64,000 bases of DNA, from contig NZ_CP108093.1 in the NCBI RefSeq assembly GCF_036188265.1, forward strand, positions 3,175,001-3,239,000. The letters run 5' to 3'. The translations under genes were made by a program, and so were the position numbers. Of this stretch, positions 1 through 9,479 are shown piece by piece. How positions within the stretch are numbered: position 1 is the first letter of the stretch; the number at the start of each line of letters is the position of its first letter. The notes under the pieces were generated by a model, which was given only the letters and a program-made list of their open reading frames with translations, made no database searches and was not told where the DNA came from. The DNA comes from Streptomyces sp. NBC_00247 (GTDB lineage: Bacteria > Actinomycetota > Actinomycetes > Streptomycetales > Streptomycetaceae).

Positions 1-34
1 GCCCGGGGCGGCCGGGCGGCAGACGGGGCGTGCG

Positions 35-175
35 TCAGGAAGCGCGCAGGAACGCCGAGTGCGACGCCTTGCCGAGGAAGGTGACGCGGGTGGTGCCCGT
101 GAGGTGCTTGTTCAGCGCTTCCTCGATGCCCGGCGGAATCACGTGGTCCTGATGCCCGGTGGTCGACGGATCGCC
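35..175 (-). pseudogene. C-terminal remnant of an alpha/beta-hydrolase-like gene
   Basis: The last about 45 codons before a TGA at 37-35 (complement) read GHQDHVIPP, then ASHSAFL near the end. This is the usual layout of the acid and histidine ends of an alpha/beta-hydrolase fold (G-x-x-D-x-V-x-P-P, then a C-terminal xxSHxxF). Codon use is normal for the host in this stretch, but upstream of about 175 the frame turns into Arg/Pro-rich shadow sequence without homology. The fold's N-terminal strands and nucleophile elbow are absent. I infer a decayed gene fragment. A chance reading is possible, as only about 40 residues support it. Between 176 and 330 I see nothing. Confidence 0.4.
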
Positions 176-330
176 GCCCCGGGGCCGTGACCGCCGTGAA
201 GGTGCCCTTACACGCCCGAAAACGCCGACGGCCGGGGCGGCGGTCGTGGTGATCGCCGCCCCGGCCGGGCGTCGTGCGTGACGCGCGCGGGCGTCGTGCG
301 GGTGCGTCCCGCGAACGGAGACGAAGGCGG

Positions 331-879
331 TCAGCCTTCGGGCGTCTCGTCGGCCCCTTCGGACTTCTCCTCGGCCGGCGCGAGGCCGAGGCGCTCGACG
401 AGCCACTTGTCGAACTCGATGGAGGCGCGGACCCAGCTCACCGTGGAGGAGACGAAGTGCTCCAGGGCGACGCCGGTACCGATGAGCATCTGCGCCTCAC
501 CGATCAGGCGGACCGAACCGGCCTCGCCCTCCTCGCCCTCGTGGGAGTGCGTGTAGACCTTCGGCCACAGGGTGCGGCGGTTCCAGTCGTCGATCGCGTC
601 CAGCAGGACGGCGCGCTGGTCCAGGTCGTGCGGGCGGTCGTAGAACGTCCGCACCGAGAAGACCTGCTGGTCCGCCTCGCCACGGAACATGAAGTACGTG
701 CGGAACTCTTCCCACGGCGCCGCGAGGTCGCCCTCGTCGTCGACGACGAACTTGAGCTCCATCTGCTCCAGGAGCTGCTTGACGAGGTCCTGGTCAGGGA
801 CGACGGGGCCCTCCGGTCCTGCCGCCTGCGGTTCGGGCTGGCCCCCGAAATTAGGAATCGAGGACGGATCGATGCTCAC
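331..879 (-). CDS. YbjN domain-containing protein
   Basis: Protein of 182 residues if started at the GTG at 879, which has a GGGAA six bases upstream; a longer reading to 939 adds unlikely residues. The body (from VKQLLEQMELKF through FDKWLVERLGLAP) matches the YbjN family, small cytoplasmic alpha/beta proteins resembling type III secretion chaperones whose function in actinobacteria is unproven. The acidic tail (AEEKSEGADETPEG) looks disordered. It diverges from the small membrane-protein gene at 1081, with a 200-base shared upstream region. No membrane segment or signal peptide is seen. Confidence 0.85.
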   Translation of the reverse strand: MSIDPSSIPNFGGQPEPQAAGPEGPVVPDQDLVKQLLEQMELKFVVDDEGDLAAPWEEFRTYFMFRGEADQQVFSVRTFYDRPHDLDQRAVLLDAIDDWNRRTLWPKVYTHSHEGEEGEAGSVRLIGEAQMLIGTGVALEHFVSSTVSWVRASIEFDKWLVERLGLAPAEEKSEGADETPEG

Positions 880-1080
880 CGTAATTTCCCTTCGTGCGGT
901 TGTACGCCATCCTCTCCCATGGCGGGCGGGGAATGGCAACCCCCGGCGGGGGCGATCCGCTGCCGGCGGAAAGGACCGGTCCGCCGTCGGCGGACCGGGA
1001 ACCTCCGGGAGCCGGACCGCGTCTTCCGCGGCCGGAGCCCTTCACCGGTCCTGCGCGGCCGGTTCGGACAGGAGTACGCC

Positions 1081-1596
1081 GTGGACGACCGTATACAGCC
1101 GCCCGGAGCAGCGCGGGAGTCGGTACGGGGGAGCCGGCGGGCGCACCCGTGGTTCTGGGCCGTGCTGCTCGGCATCGCGGTGGTCCCGGCCACGATGGCG
1201 ATCCTCCTCGTCGGCCAGGCCGTGTTCTCCGCGGTGACCGGCGGGGAACTCGGGAAGCCCGCCGTCACCTGCGACGAGGCGGTGCGGTTCCTCGGCACCC
1301 CGCTGCCCGAGGCCGCGCACGACCGGAAGTGCCTGGAGGAGAACAGCTGGCTGGACGCGGGGTACGACATCCGCTTCCGGATCACCCGGACGGCACTGGA
1401 CGACTGGCTGGCCACGGCGTTCCCCGCAATCGCGGACCCCTGGTACGCCACGGACCTCTGCGACGACGGTGTCGACGCCTGCGGCAATCTTCAGTTCGGC
1501 GACCAGCCGCACGGCCGGGCCCTGGCCGCCGACATGACGGCCGTGTACGAGGACGACGGCACCGTCCTCGTACACGTCCACCCCTTCGACGTCTGA
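1081..1596 (+). CDS. Small membrane-anchored protein of unknown function
   Basis: 171 residues from a GTG preceded by CAGGAG at good spacing. A basic N-terminus (about 1-22) is followed by one hydrophobic helix (WFWAVLLGIAVVPATMAI, about 24-50). The rest is an extracytoplasmic domain with five cysteines (VTCDEA, RKCLEE, DLCDDGVDACG) that could form disulfides. I do not recognise a family, but the layout is typical of secreted or anchored Streptomyces proteins of unknown role. It converges on clpB, with a hairpin terminator between them. Confidence 0.75.
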   Translation: MDDRIQPPGAARESVRGSRRAHPWFWAVLLGIAVVPATMAILLVGQAVFSAVTGGELGKPAVTCDEAVRFLGTPLPEAAHDRKCLEENSWLDAGYDIRFRITRTALDDWLATAFPAIADPWYATDLCDDGVDACGNLQFGDQPHGRALAADMTAVYEDDGTVLVHVHPFDV

Positions 1597-1635
1597 AGCA
1601 CGCTCGCGGTGTCCGGGCGGATCGGGCGGATCGGG

Positions 1636-1661
1636 CGGTGTCCGGCGGTCGCCGGACACCG
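1636..1661. terminator. Hairpin terminator between convergent genes
   Basis: CGGTGTCCGGC, a GGTC loop and GCCGGACACCG form a perfect 11-bp stem between the convergent ends of the membrane-protein gene and clpB. It has no U-tract, as is common in Streptomyces, and can act in both directions. Confidence 0.7.
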
Positions 1662-1681
1662 CTGATTCCGGACCGGGACCG

Positions 1682-4288
<2,607 letters not shown>

Positions 4289-4365
4289 GTGCGCTGTCTC
4301 CTCCTCGACGATCGCGTCCTGCCCAGGCACGGCACCTGGTCCATGATTCGACCAACGTGCACAAA

Positions 4366-4386
4366 GTTGAGTCTATTCCACTCAAG
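4366..4386. promoter_or_regulatory. HAIR element, HspR operator of clpB
   Basis: GTTGAGT-N7-ACTCAAG matches the known HspR inverted repeat (CTTGAGT-N7-ACTCAAG) with one difference. It sits 78 bases upstream of the clpB start, so it should place clpB under the repressor encoded at 7025-7471. Confidence 0.9.
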
Positions 4387-4461
4387 GCTGAGTTTCGAGG
4401 ATACCGGGCGCCACGAAGGCACCGGCGGAGGGCTCGCGGGGGCAGCTCCTACGCTTCGGCC

Positions 4462-4866
4462 ATGGCCCACGACGTACGCGACCCCAGCCCCGAGTACCTC
4501 GCCTTCTGGCGCGAGTACCACCTCTGCACCCTGACCACCCTCCGACCGGACGGCACCCCGCACGTCGTCCCCGTCTGCGTGACGTACGACCCCGAGGCGG
4601 GTCTGGCCCGCGTCATCACCGACGGCGGCAGCCGGAAGGTCGCCCACGTCCGGGCGGCGGGACCCGAGGGGGCACGGGTCGCGGTCTGCCAGATGCACCG
4701 CGCCCGCTGGGCGACGCTGGAGGGGCGCGCGACGGTCCGTACGGAGCGGGAGGTCGTCGAGGACGCCGAACGCCGTCACACCGAGCGCTACGGGCGGGAG
4801 CCGAGGGCCAACCCGACGCGTGTCGTCATCGAGATCGCCCTGGACAGGGCCCTCGGCCGGGCCTGA
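4462..4866 (+). CDS. PPOX-class flavin/F420-dependent oxidoreductase family protein
   Basis: 134 residues from ATG 4462 (MAHDVRDPSPEYLAFW). The sequence LCTLTTLRPDGTPHVVPV is the signature first beta-hairpin of the pyridoxamine-phosphate-oxidase split-barrel fold. Later CQMHRARWATLEGRATV and RYGREPRANPTRVVIEI fit the short actinobacterial F420-dependent branch (TIGR03618-like). Members bind FMN or F420 and reduce small molecules; the substrate cannot be told from sequence. It faces away from clpB, sharing the HAIR-containing interval, so heat-shock influence is possible but not shown. Confidence 0.85.
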   Translation: MAHDVRDPSPEYLAFWREYHLCTLTTLRPDGTPHVVPVCVTYDPEAGLARVITDGGSRKVAHVRAAGPEGARVAVCQMHRARWATLEGRATVRTEREVVEDAERRHTERYGREPRANPTRVVIEIALDRALGRA

Positions 4867-4945
4867 CGGCGGCGAAGGCCGACGCCGCTTCGGGACGGGG
4901 CCGGGCGCCGGCCCGGTCACCAGTCCGGGACGTGCCCGGCACAAG

Positions 4946-4987
4946 CACAGCGGCGCCACCGTGTCAGGTCACGGTGGCGCCGCTGTG
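4946..4987. terminator. Strong bidirectional hairpin terminator
   Basis: Perfect 18-bp stem starting CACAGCGGCGCCACCGTG with a 6-base loop, between the convergent PPOX gene and the Rieske-derived gene. Confidence 0.85.
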
Positions 4988-5028
4988 TGGGGGACGCGCT
5001 TGAGCGATGTGGTGGTTCGGGGGATCGC

Positions 5029-5349
5029 TCAGGCGCTTCGGGGGGTGGCGGAAATGGTCTCGGGGTCGAACAGTTCGTGGTCGCGCTGGTCCAGATTGAC
5101 GAAGATCATGCCGTACCTCACTTCGCAGCGCACGGGCTGTGGGGCGCCGCGCGGCCTGCGCAGACAGCGGTAGGCGCGGATCTCCTCGCCCTCCTCCATC
5201 ACGACGACCACGGGCTCACCGAGCAAGGTGACCATCAACGAGTCACCCGGGCCCGGCAGAGCGGTGAGCAGGTCGACGAAGTGCCACCCCGAGCGATAGG
5301 CCGAAGCCATCTCGCGCCGGAAGATCCGGTCGTCCGGCGGGGTGGTCAT
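5029..5349 (-). CDS. Rieske-oxygenase-derived mini-protein lacking the Fe-S ligands
   Basis: 106 residues, start ATG 5349 overlapping the stop of the repeat-peptide gene by 4 bases (ATGA), so the two are translationally coupled. SGWHFVDLLTALPGPGDS and VTLLGEPVVVVMEEGEEIRA match the N-terminal part of ring-hydroxylating oxygenase alpha subunits (W-x-x-V, PGD, G-x-P-V-V-V-x-R, IRAYRN). Where C-x-H-R-G and C-x-x-H-G-W should follow, it reads RCLRRPRGAPQPVRCE, then YGMIFVNLDQ, the sequence that normally follows the Rieske domain. So the [2Fe-2S] histidines are gone and the catalytic domain (usually over 250 more residues) is absent. I infer a non-redox protein repurposed from a Rieske domain, perhaps a binding partner of the repeat peptide. 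A truncated relic is the alternative, but coupling and an intact frame argue for retention. Confidence 0.75.
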   Translation of the reverse strand: MTTPPDDRIFRREMASAYRSGWHFVDLLTALPGPGDSLMVTLLGEPVVVVMEEGEEIRAYRCLRRPRGAPQPVRCEVRYGMIFVNLDQRDHELFDPETISATPRSA

Positions 5350-5789
5350 GCGTCTGCGGAAGCCGGAAGCGCGTCCCAGCCGATGTCGCCCTGGACCTTG
5401 TTCAGTGAATCCCAGCCGATGTCGCCCTGGACCTTGTTCAGCGAGTCCCAGCCGATGTCACCGGTCGCCGACGCCTGCACGGCCCAACCGATGTCACGCT
5501 GGACCTTGTTCAACGAGTCCCAGCCGATGTCACCGGTCGCCGACGCCTGCACGGCCCAACCGATGTCACGCTGGACCTTGTTCAGCGAATCCCAGCCGAT
5601 GTCACCGGGCGTCACCGAAGCTTCGCCGCTCCAGCCAATGTCCCCCGGGACAGCAGCCGCCTCACTGTCCCAGCCGATGTCGCCCGCGCCCACCAGCCCG
5701 AAACCCAAGGCTGCGACGAACGAGGCGGCAAGCACCGAGCGAAGCATTCGCTTATCCATAATCGGCTTCGTCCTCACTTGTGGATTCAT
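5346..5789 (-). CDS. Secreted repeat peptide with nine [G/R]DIGW units
   Basis: 147 residues from ATG 5789, with AGGAG 8 bases upstream. Residues 1-35 form a signal peptide: KRMLRSVLAASFVAALGFG, then a likely cut after VGA. Everything after it is nine repeats of 12-13 residues, each opening G/R-D-I-G-W. Units 3-8 alternate DIGWDSLNKVQ and DIGWAVQASAT, and units 1, 2 and 9 are variants. Trp is the only aromatic residue of the mature part and it contains no Cys. The design suggests either a multi-core precursor cut between units or a surface repeat protein. The gene diverges from a LuxR-type regulator and is coupled to the Rieske-derived gene. I do not recognise a named family and no function is claimed. 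Confidence 0.85.
   Translation of the reverse strand: MNPQVRTKPIMDKRMLRSVLAASFVAALGFGLVGAGDIGWDSEAAAVPGDIGWSGEASVTPGDIGWDSLNKVQRDIGWAVQASATGDIGWDSLNKVQRDIGWAVQASATGDIGWDSLNKVQGDIGWDSLNKVQGDIGWDALPASADA
5349..5684. repeat. In-frame DNA repeat array encoding the DIGW units
   Basis: Units of 36-39 bp, each holding the core CAGCCGATGTC or CAACCGATGTC (complement of the codons for DIGW). Two nearly identical 72-bp double units lie head to tail from about 5459 to 5605, and two nearly identical 36-bp units at about 5376-5447. Recent in-frame duplication is the likely origin. Confidence 0.9.
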
Positions 5790-5823
5790 CTCCCCCGCTC
5801 CTAAGACGATGTCTCACGCGACC

Positions 5824-5838
5824 CTGTGAACACCACAG
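5824..5838. promoter_or_regulatory. Possible operator between repeat-peptide gene and LuxR gene
   Basis: CTGTG-AACAC-CACAG, a perfect 5-bp inverted repeat in the 98-base divergent interval, could be bound by the adjacent regulator. It is short and may be chance. Confidence 0.25.
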
Positions 5839-5887
5839 ACTCGATGCATCATGTTCTTGCATGTTCAGGAACCTGGGGGGTGGAGAA

Positions 5888-6868
5888 ATGATCACAAGAG
5901 ACACGAAAACGACACATCCTCATGGGATCACCGAACTGTGTGAGGACGGCAAACGTCTCTACTCGGGCGCGCTCCGCTCCGGACGGATCGCGCGCGACGA
6001 GGTCGAACCGGCTCCGTGCCTGATGGAGTTCGCCCTGCTGCACGCCGACCCCGACGACCCGGACTGGCTGCGCCCCGTGCCGCCCTCCACCGCGCTCGCA
6101 CAGCATGTGAATCCCCTGGAGCGCGAGATACAGGAACGCAGGCGCCACTCGGTGCGGCTCGCCCAGTCCTTCGAGCCTTTCATGGACATCAGCGCGCAGG
6201 GACCGCCGGCCACCCACGCCATCACCGTGCTGGAGGGCGTGAACCGGATCAACGGCGCCCTCGACGTCGCCACCGCGGAGTGCCGCACCGAGGTCCTCAC
6301 CATCCAGCCCGGCGGCGGAAGGAACGAGGACCGGCTCGGAAAGGCCCTGGAGCGCGGCCTCTCCGTCGTCCACCGAGGCATCCGCATGCGGACGTTGTAC
6401 CAGCACACGGTCCGCTACAGCCCCAGCACCCTGGCCTACGCGGAACGCATCGCCGACGCGAACGTCGAGATCAGGACGTCCGAGGAACTCATCGAGCGAC
6501 TCATCGTCTTCGACCGCTCGGTCGCCTTCATCCCGGCCCAGGACGACCGCCAAGTCGCCCTGGAACTCCGCCATCCGGGGCTGGTCGCGTACCTGGCGTC
6601 GGTCTTCGAGAAGTTCTGGACCCGCGCCACCCCGCTGCTGGAGGAGATCCGGTACGAGCCCACGCCGGACGGGATCAGCGCCGTCCAGCGTTCCATCGCC
6701 CACCTCCTCGTCGAGGGACACGTGGACGACTCGATCGCCCGTCGGCTCGGGATGAACGTCCGGACCTGCCGGGCGCACATCGCGAAGCTCGCCGCCACGC
6801 TCGGCAGCAGCAGCCGCGCCCAACTCGGCTTCCTGATAGCCCAGTCGGGAATCCTCAGCGAGGACTGA
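5888..6868 (+). CDS. LuxR-type HTH regulator with TrmB-like/PLD-like sensor region
   Basis: 326 residues from ATG 5888 (GGAG just upstream). The N-terminal part (ELCEDGKRLYSGALRSGRI...PCLMEFALLHADPDD) is a degenerate winged helix seen in a large Streptomyces regulator family. The middle (EVLTIQPGG...HRGIRMRTLYQ...IVFDRSVAFIPAQDD) resembles the phospholipase-D-like effector region of TrmB-type proteins. The last about 60 residues (GISAVQRSIAHLLVEGHVDDSIARRLG...) are a LuxR HTH. Members often sit beside the secretory or biosynthetic genes they control. The divergent repeat-peptide operon, 98 bases away, is the obvious candidate target. The effector is unknown. Confidence 0.85.
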   Translation: MITRDTKTTHPHGITELCEDGKRLYSGALRSGRIARDEVEPAPCLMEFALLHADPDDPDWLRPVPPSTALAQHVNPLEREIQERRRHSVRLAQSFEPFMDISAQGPPATHAITVLEGVNRINGALDVATAECRTEVLTIQPGGGRNEDRLGKALERGLSVVHRGIRMRTLYQHTVRYSPSTLAYAERIADANVEIRTSEELIERLIVFDRSVAFIPAQDDRQVALELRHPGLVAYLASVFEKFWTRATPLLEEIRYEPTPDGISAVQRSIAHLLVEGHVDDSIARRLGMNVRTCRAHIAKLAATLGSSSRAQLGFLIAQSGILSED

Positions 6869-6952
6869 CACCCGGCGCGCCACCGGCGGGGCGGGCCCCC
6901 GCCCGACGCACCAGGGGCGGGCCGTCCCGGAACGCGCCGCCGCACACGGAAA

Positions 6953-6986
6953 GGGCCCGTCCACCGGCATCACCGGTGACGGGCCC
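6953..6986. terminator. Hairpin terminator between LuxR gene and hspR
   Basis: GGGCCCGTCCACCGG, a short loop and CCGGTGACGGGCCC form a long stem with one bulge, between two convergent genes. Confidence 0.75.
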
Positions 6987-7024
6987 ACGGGCGGGACGGG
7001 CGGCACGCGCCCGTCCCCCCGCTC

Positions 7025-7471
7025 TCAGTCCTTCGGCCGCTTCGGCCGCCAGACGACCAGCGCGCTGGTCTGCTGCACGTCCTGGTACGGCACGAGGTCG
7101 CGTCGGTACGAGGCGTGCACCTGGGCCTCGGCCTGCCGCATGGCGACCGCCGCCCCGTCCACCGCGGCGGAGAGCTCGACGACGCGCTGCTGGAGCGCGG
7201 CGACCTGGTTCTCCAGCTCGATGATGCGCTTGATGCCGGCCAGGTTGATGCCCTCGTCCTGGGACAACTGCTGCACATTGCGCAGCAGTTCGATGTCACG
7301 GGCCGAGTAACGCCGTCCACGGCCGGCCGTGCGGTCCGGGGAGACCAGACCGAGGCGGTCGTACTGACGGAGCGTCTGCGGGTGCAGACCCGAGAGCTGG
7401 GCCGCGATCGAAATCACGTACACCGGGGTCTCATCGGTCAGTTCGTACGGGTTACGTCGGCGGCCGTCCAT
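7025..7471 (-). CDS. hspR: MerR-family heat-shock repressor HspR
   Basis: 148 residues from ATG 7471, 1 base after the dnaJ stop (TGAGATG). A MerR-type winged helix occupies about residues 15-85 (VYVISIAAQLSGLHPQTLRQ, GLVSPDRTAGRGRRYSARDI, then the wing and dimerisation helix), followed by a coiled coil (IKRIIELENQVAALQQRVV). HspR binds HAIR sites, and DnaK acts as its co-repressor. HAIR sites are visible here at clpB (one) and dnaK (two), closing the autoregulatory loop of the operon. Start choice excludes an upstream in-frame extension that overlaps dnaJ. Confidence 0.97.
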   Translation of the reverse strand: MDGRRRNPYELTDETPVYVISIAAQLSGLHPQTLRQYDRLGLVSPDRTAGRGRRYSARDIELLRNVQQLSQDEGINLAGIKRIIELENQVAALQQRVVELSAAVDGAAVAMRQAEAQVHASYRRDLVPYQDVQQTSALVVWRPKRPKD

Positions 7472-7472
7472 C

Positions 7473-8666
7473 TCAAGCTCCCTTCGCGGCCTGGAACAGG
7501 TCGGCCCGCGGGTCCTGGGCCGCGGTCGCCTTGCGGTAGGCCTCCAGCGCTTCTCTGGCTTCGTCGCCCAGCTCCGTGGGCACCGCGACCTCCACGGTGA
7601 CGAGGAGGTCGCCCCGGGTGCCGTCCTTGCGCACGGCGCCCTTTCCACGGGCGCGCATCGTACGCCCGTTCGGGGTACCTGCGGGGACCTTGAGGGTGAC
7701 CGGAGGGCCACCGAGGGTGGGCACCTTCACCTCGCCGCCGAGTGCCGCCTCCGGGAAGGTGACGGGCACCGTGACGGTGAGGTTGTCGCCCTTGCGGCCG
7801 AAGACCGGGTGCGCGTCCACGTGGACGGCGACGTAGAGGTCGCCGGCCGGACCGCCGCGCTCGCCCTGGCCGCCCTTGCCGCGCAGCCGGATGCGCTGCC
7901 CGTCGGAGACGCCCGCCGGGATGCGGACCTGCATGGTGCGGGCGGACTTGGCGCGTCCGCTCCCCTTGCAGACCTCGCAGGGGTTCTCGGCGATCAGTCC
8001 GCGGCCCTTGCAGTCCACGCACGGGTCGGTGAGCGAGAACCCGCCACCGCTGCCGCGCGAGACCTGCCCCGTACCGACACAGGTCGGGCAGACCCGCGGG
8101 GTGCCGTTCTTGTCGCCGGTGCCGGAGCACGCCTTGCAGGGCGCCTGGCTGGACATCCGCAGCGGGACCGTGGCCCCGTCGACGGCCTCGGTGAAGCTGA
8201 GCGTCACCTCGGTCTCGATGTCCTGGCCCCGGCGCGGCTGGACGCGGGTACCGGCGCCGCCACCGCGGTTGAAGAGCCCGCCGAACACGTCGCCGAGGCC
8301 TCCCCCGCCGCCGAATCCGCCGGCGCCCTGGCCTCCGGGGCCGCCCTGGGTACCTCCGAAGAGGTCCCCCAGGTCGAAACCTCCGGGGAAACCGCCTCCG
8401 GCACCGGGACCGGGCCGGAACCCGCCGTTGCCGAAGAGGGCGCGCGCCTCGTCGTACTCCTTGCGCCGCTTGGCGTCCCCGAGGACGTCGTTCGCCTCGG
8501 AGATCTCCTTGAAGCGCTCCTCGGCCTTGGCGTCACCCTTGTTGGCGTCCGGGTGGAACTCGCGGGCGAGCTTCCGGTACGCCTTCTTGATCTCGGCGTC
8601 GGTGGCGTCCTTCGGGACGCCGAGGACCTTGTAGTAGTCCTTCTCGACGAAGTCCTTCGTGCTCAT
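7473..8666 (-). CDS. dnaJ: Co-chaperone DnaJ (J-protein, zinc type)
   Basis: 397 residues. J-domain at 1-75 with the HPD motif (REFHPDANKG), Gly/Phe-rich linker about 85-145, four CxxCxGxG zinc repeats about 175-235 (CKACSGTG, CPTCVGTG, CVDCKGRG, CEVCKGSG), and the C-terminal substrate-binding beta domains. It stimulates DnaK ATPase and delivers clients. Third gene of the dnaK operon. A GC-rich hairpin lies in the 174-base gap between grpE and this start. Start ATG 8666 has a GGAGGGA site. Confidence 0.98.
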   Translation of the reverse strand: MSTKDFVEKDYYKVLGVPKDATDAEIKKAYRKLAREFHPDANKGDAKAEERFKEISEANDVLGDAKRRKEYDEARALFGNGGFRPGPGAGGGFPGGFDLGDLFGGTQGGPGGQGAGGFGGGGGLGDVFGGLFNRGGGAGTRVQPRRGQDIETEVTLSFTEAVDGATVPLRMSSQAPCKACSGTGDKNGTPRVCPTCVGTGQVSRGSGGGFSLTDPCVDCKGRGLIAENPCEVCKGSGRAKSARTMQVRIPAGVSDGQRIRLRGKGGQGERGGPAGDLYVAVHVDAHPVFGRKGDNLTVTVPVTFPEAALGGEVKVPTLGGPPVTLKVPAGTPNGRTMRARGKGAVRKDGTRGDLLVTVEVAVPTELGDEAREALEAYRKATAAQDPRADLFQAAKGA

Positions 8667-8776
8667 CGACGTCCCTCCTTCCGGACGATCGGCCGTCGGC
8701 CTCTCGCGCGGGACATGTCCGGCTCACGGGGAGCACTGTCGCTCCCCGGGCCGCACCGGTCCCTGTGAAAGGCCCT

Positions 8777-8802
8777 GGCGGCCGGCCCTGGGGCCGGCCG
8801 CC
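8777..8802. terminator. Hairpin inside the dnaK operon (grpE-dnaJ gap)
   Basis: GGCGGCCGGCC, CTGG loop, GGCCGGCCGCC: a perfect 11-bp stem between grpE and dnaJ. It may partly terminate transcription or stabilise an upstream message; the operon is expected to be co-transcribed. Confidence 0.6.
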
Positions 8803-8840
8803 CGGCCGGTCGGTGTGCGACCGAGTGGTCCGACGTGATG

Positions 8841-9479
8841 TCAGACCTCCTCAGGTCCACCGCTCTCCTCGTCGTCTGCCTGCTCTTCCTTGGCCGCCGC
8901 GGGCGTGGCGCCCGGCTGCGGCTCCGCGACGGCGACCCGCGCGGGGCGGATGGTGCGCTCGCCGAAGCGGTACCCCGGCTGCAGGATCGCCACGCAGGTC
9001 GTCTCCGTGACGTCCGGCGCGTAGCTGTGCATCAGGGCTTCGTGGATCGTCGGGTCGAAGGGCTCGCCCTCCTCGCCGAACTGCTGGAGACCCAGCTTGG
9101 TGACGATCGACTCCAGGGAGTCGGCCACCGACTTGAAGCCGCCGACGAGCTCGCCGTGCTCGCGGGCCCGGCCGACGTCGTCGAGGACGGGGAGGAGCTC
9201 GGTCAGGAGGTTCGCCGAGGCGATCTCCTTGACCGTGACCCGGTCCCGCTCGACGCGGCGACGGTAGTTCTGGTACTCGGCCTGCAGCCGCTGGAGGTCC
9301 GCGGTGCGCTCGGAGAGCGCCGTGCGCACCTGGTCCAGCTGTGCGGTCAGGCCTGCTGTCTGGTCAGCGTCCCCGGCCGGGGCCGCCTCCTCGGAGGCGG
9401 CCTTCGGCTCGGCGTCGTCGGAGGTGGCGCCGGAAGGGACGTCGGGCTTCTCTTCGAAGTCCGGGGTCTCCTCCGTCAC
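8841..9479 (-). CDS. grpE: Nucleotide exchange factor GrpE
   Basis: 212 residues from GTG 9479, whose GTGA overlaps the dnaK stop, so translation is coupled. A long acidic, low-complexity N-terminus (1-45) precedes the coiled-coil helix ([19 protein letters not shown]) and the GrpE core ([45 protein letters not shown]). An acidic tail of about 25 residues follows. It releases ADP from DnaK. Confidence 0.98.
   Translation of the reverse strand: MTEETPDFEEKPDVPSGATSDDAEPKAASEEAAPAGDADQTAGLTAQLDQVRTALSERTADLQRLQAEYQNYRRRVERDRVTVKEIASANLLTELLPVLDDVGRAREHGELVGGFKSVADSLESIVTKLGLQQFGEEGEPFDPTIHEALMHSYAPDVTETTCVAILQPGYRFGERTIRPARVAVAEPQPGATPAAAKEEQADDEESGGPEEV

Noticed and set aside
5346..5789. CRISPR-like reading of the 36-bp repeats
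   Set aside because: Repeats have no unique spacers, keep a reading frame and lie behind a signal peptide.
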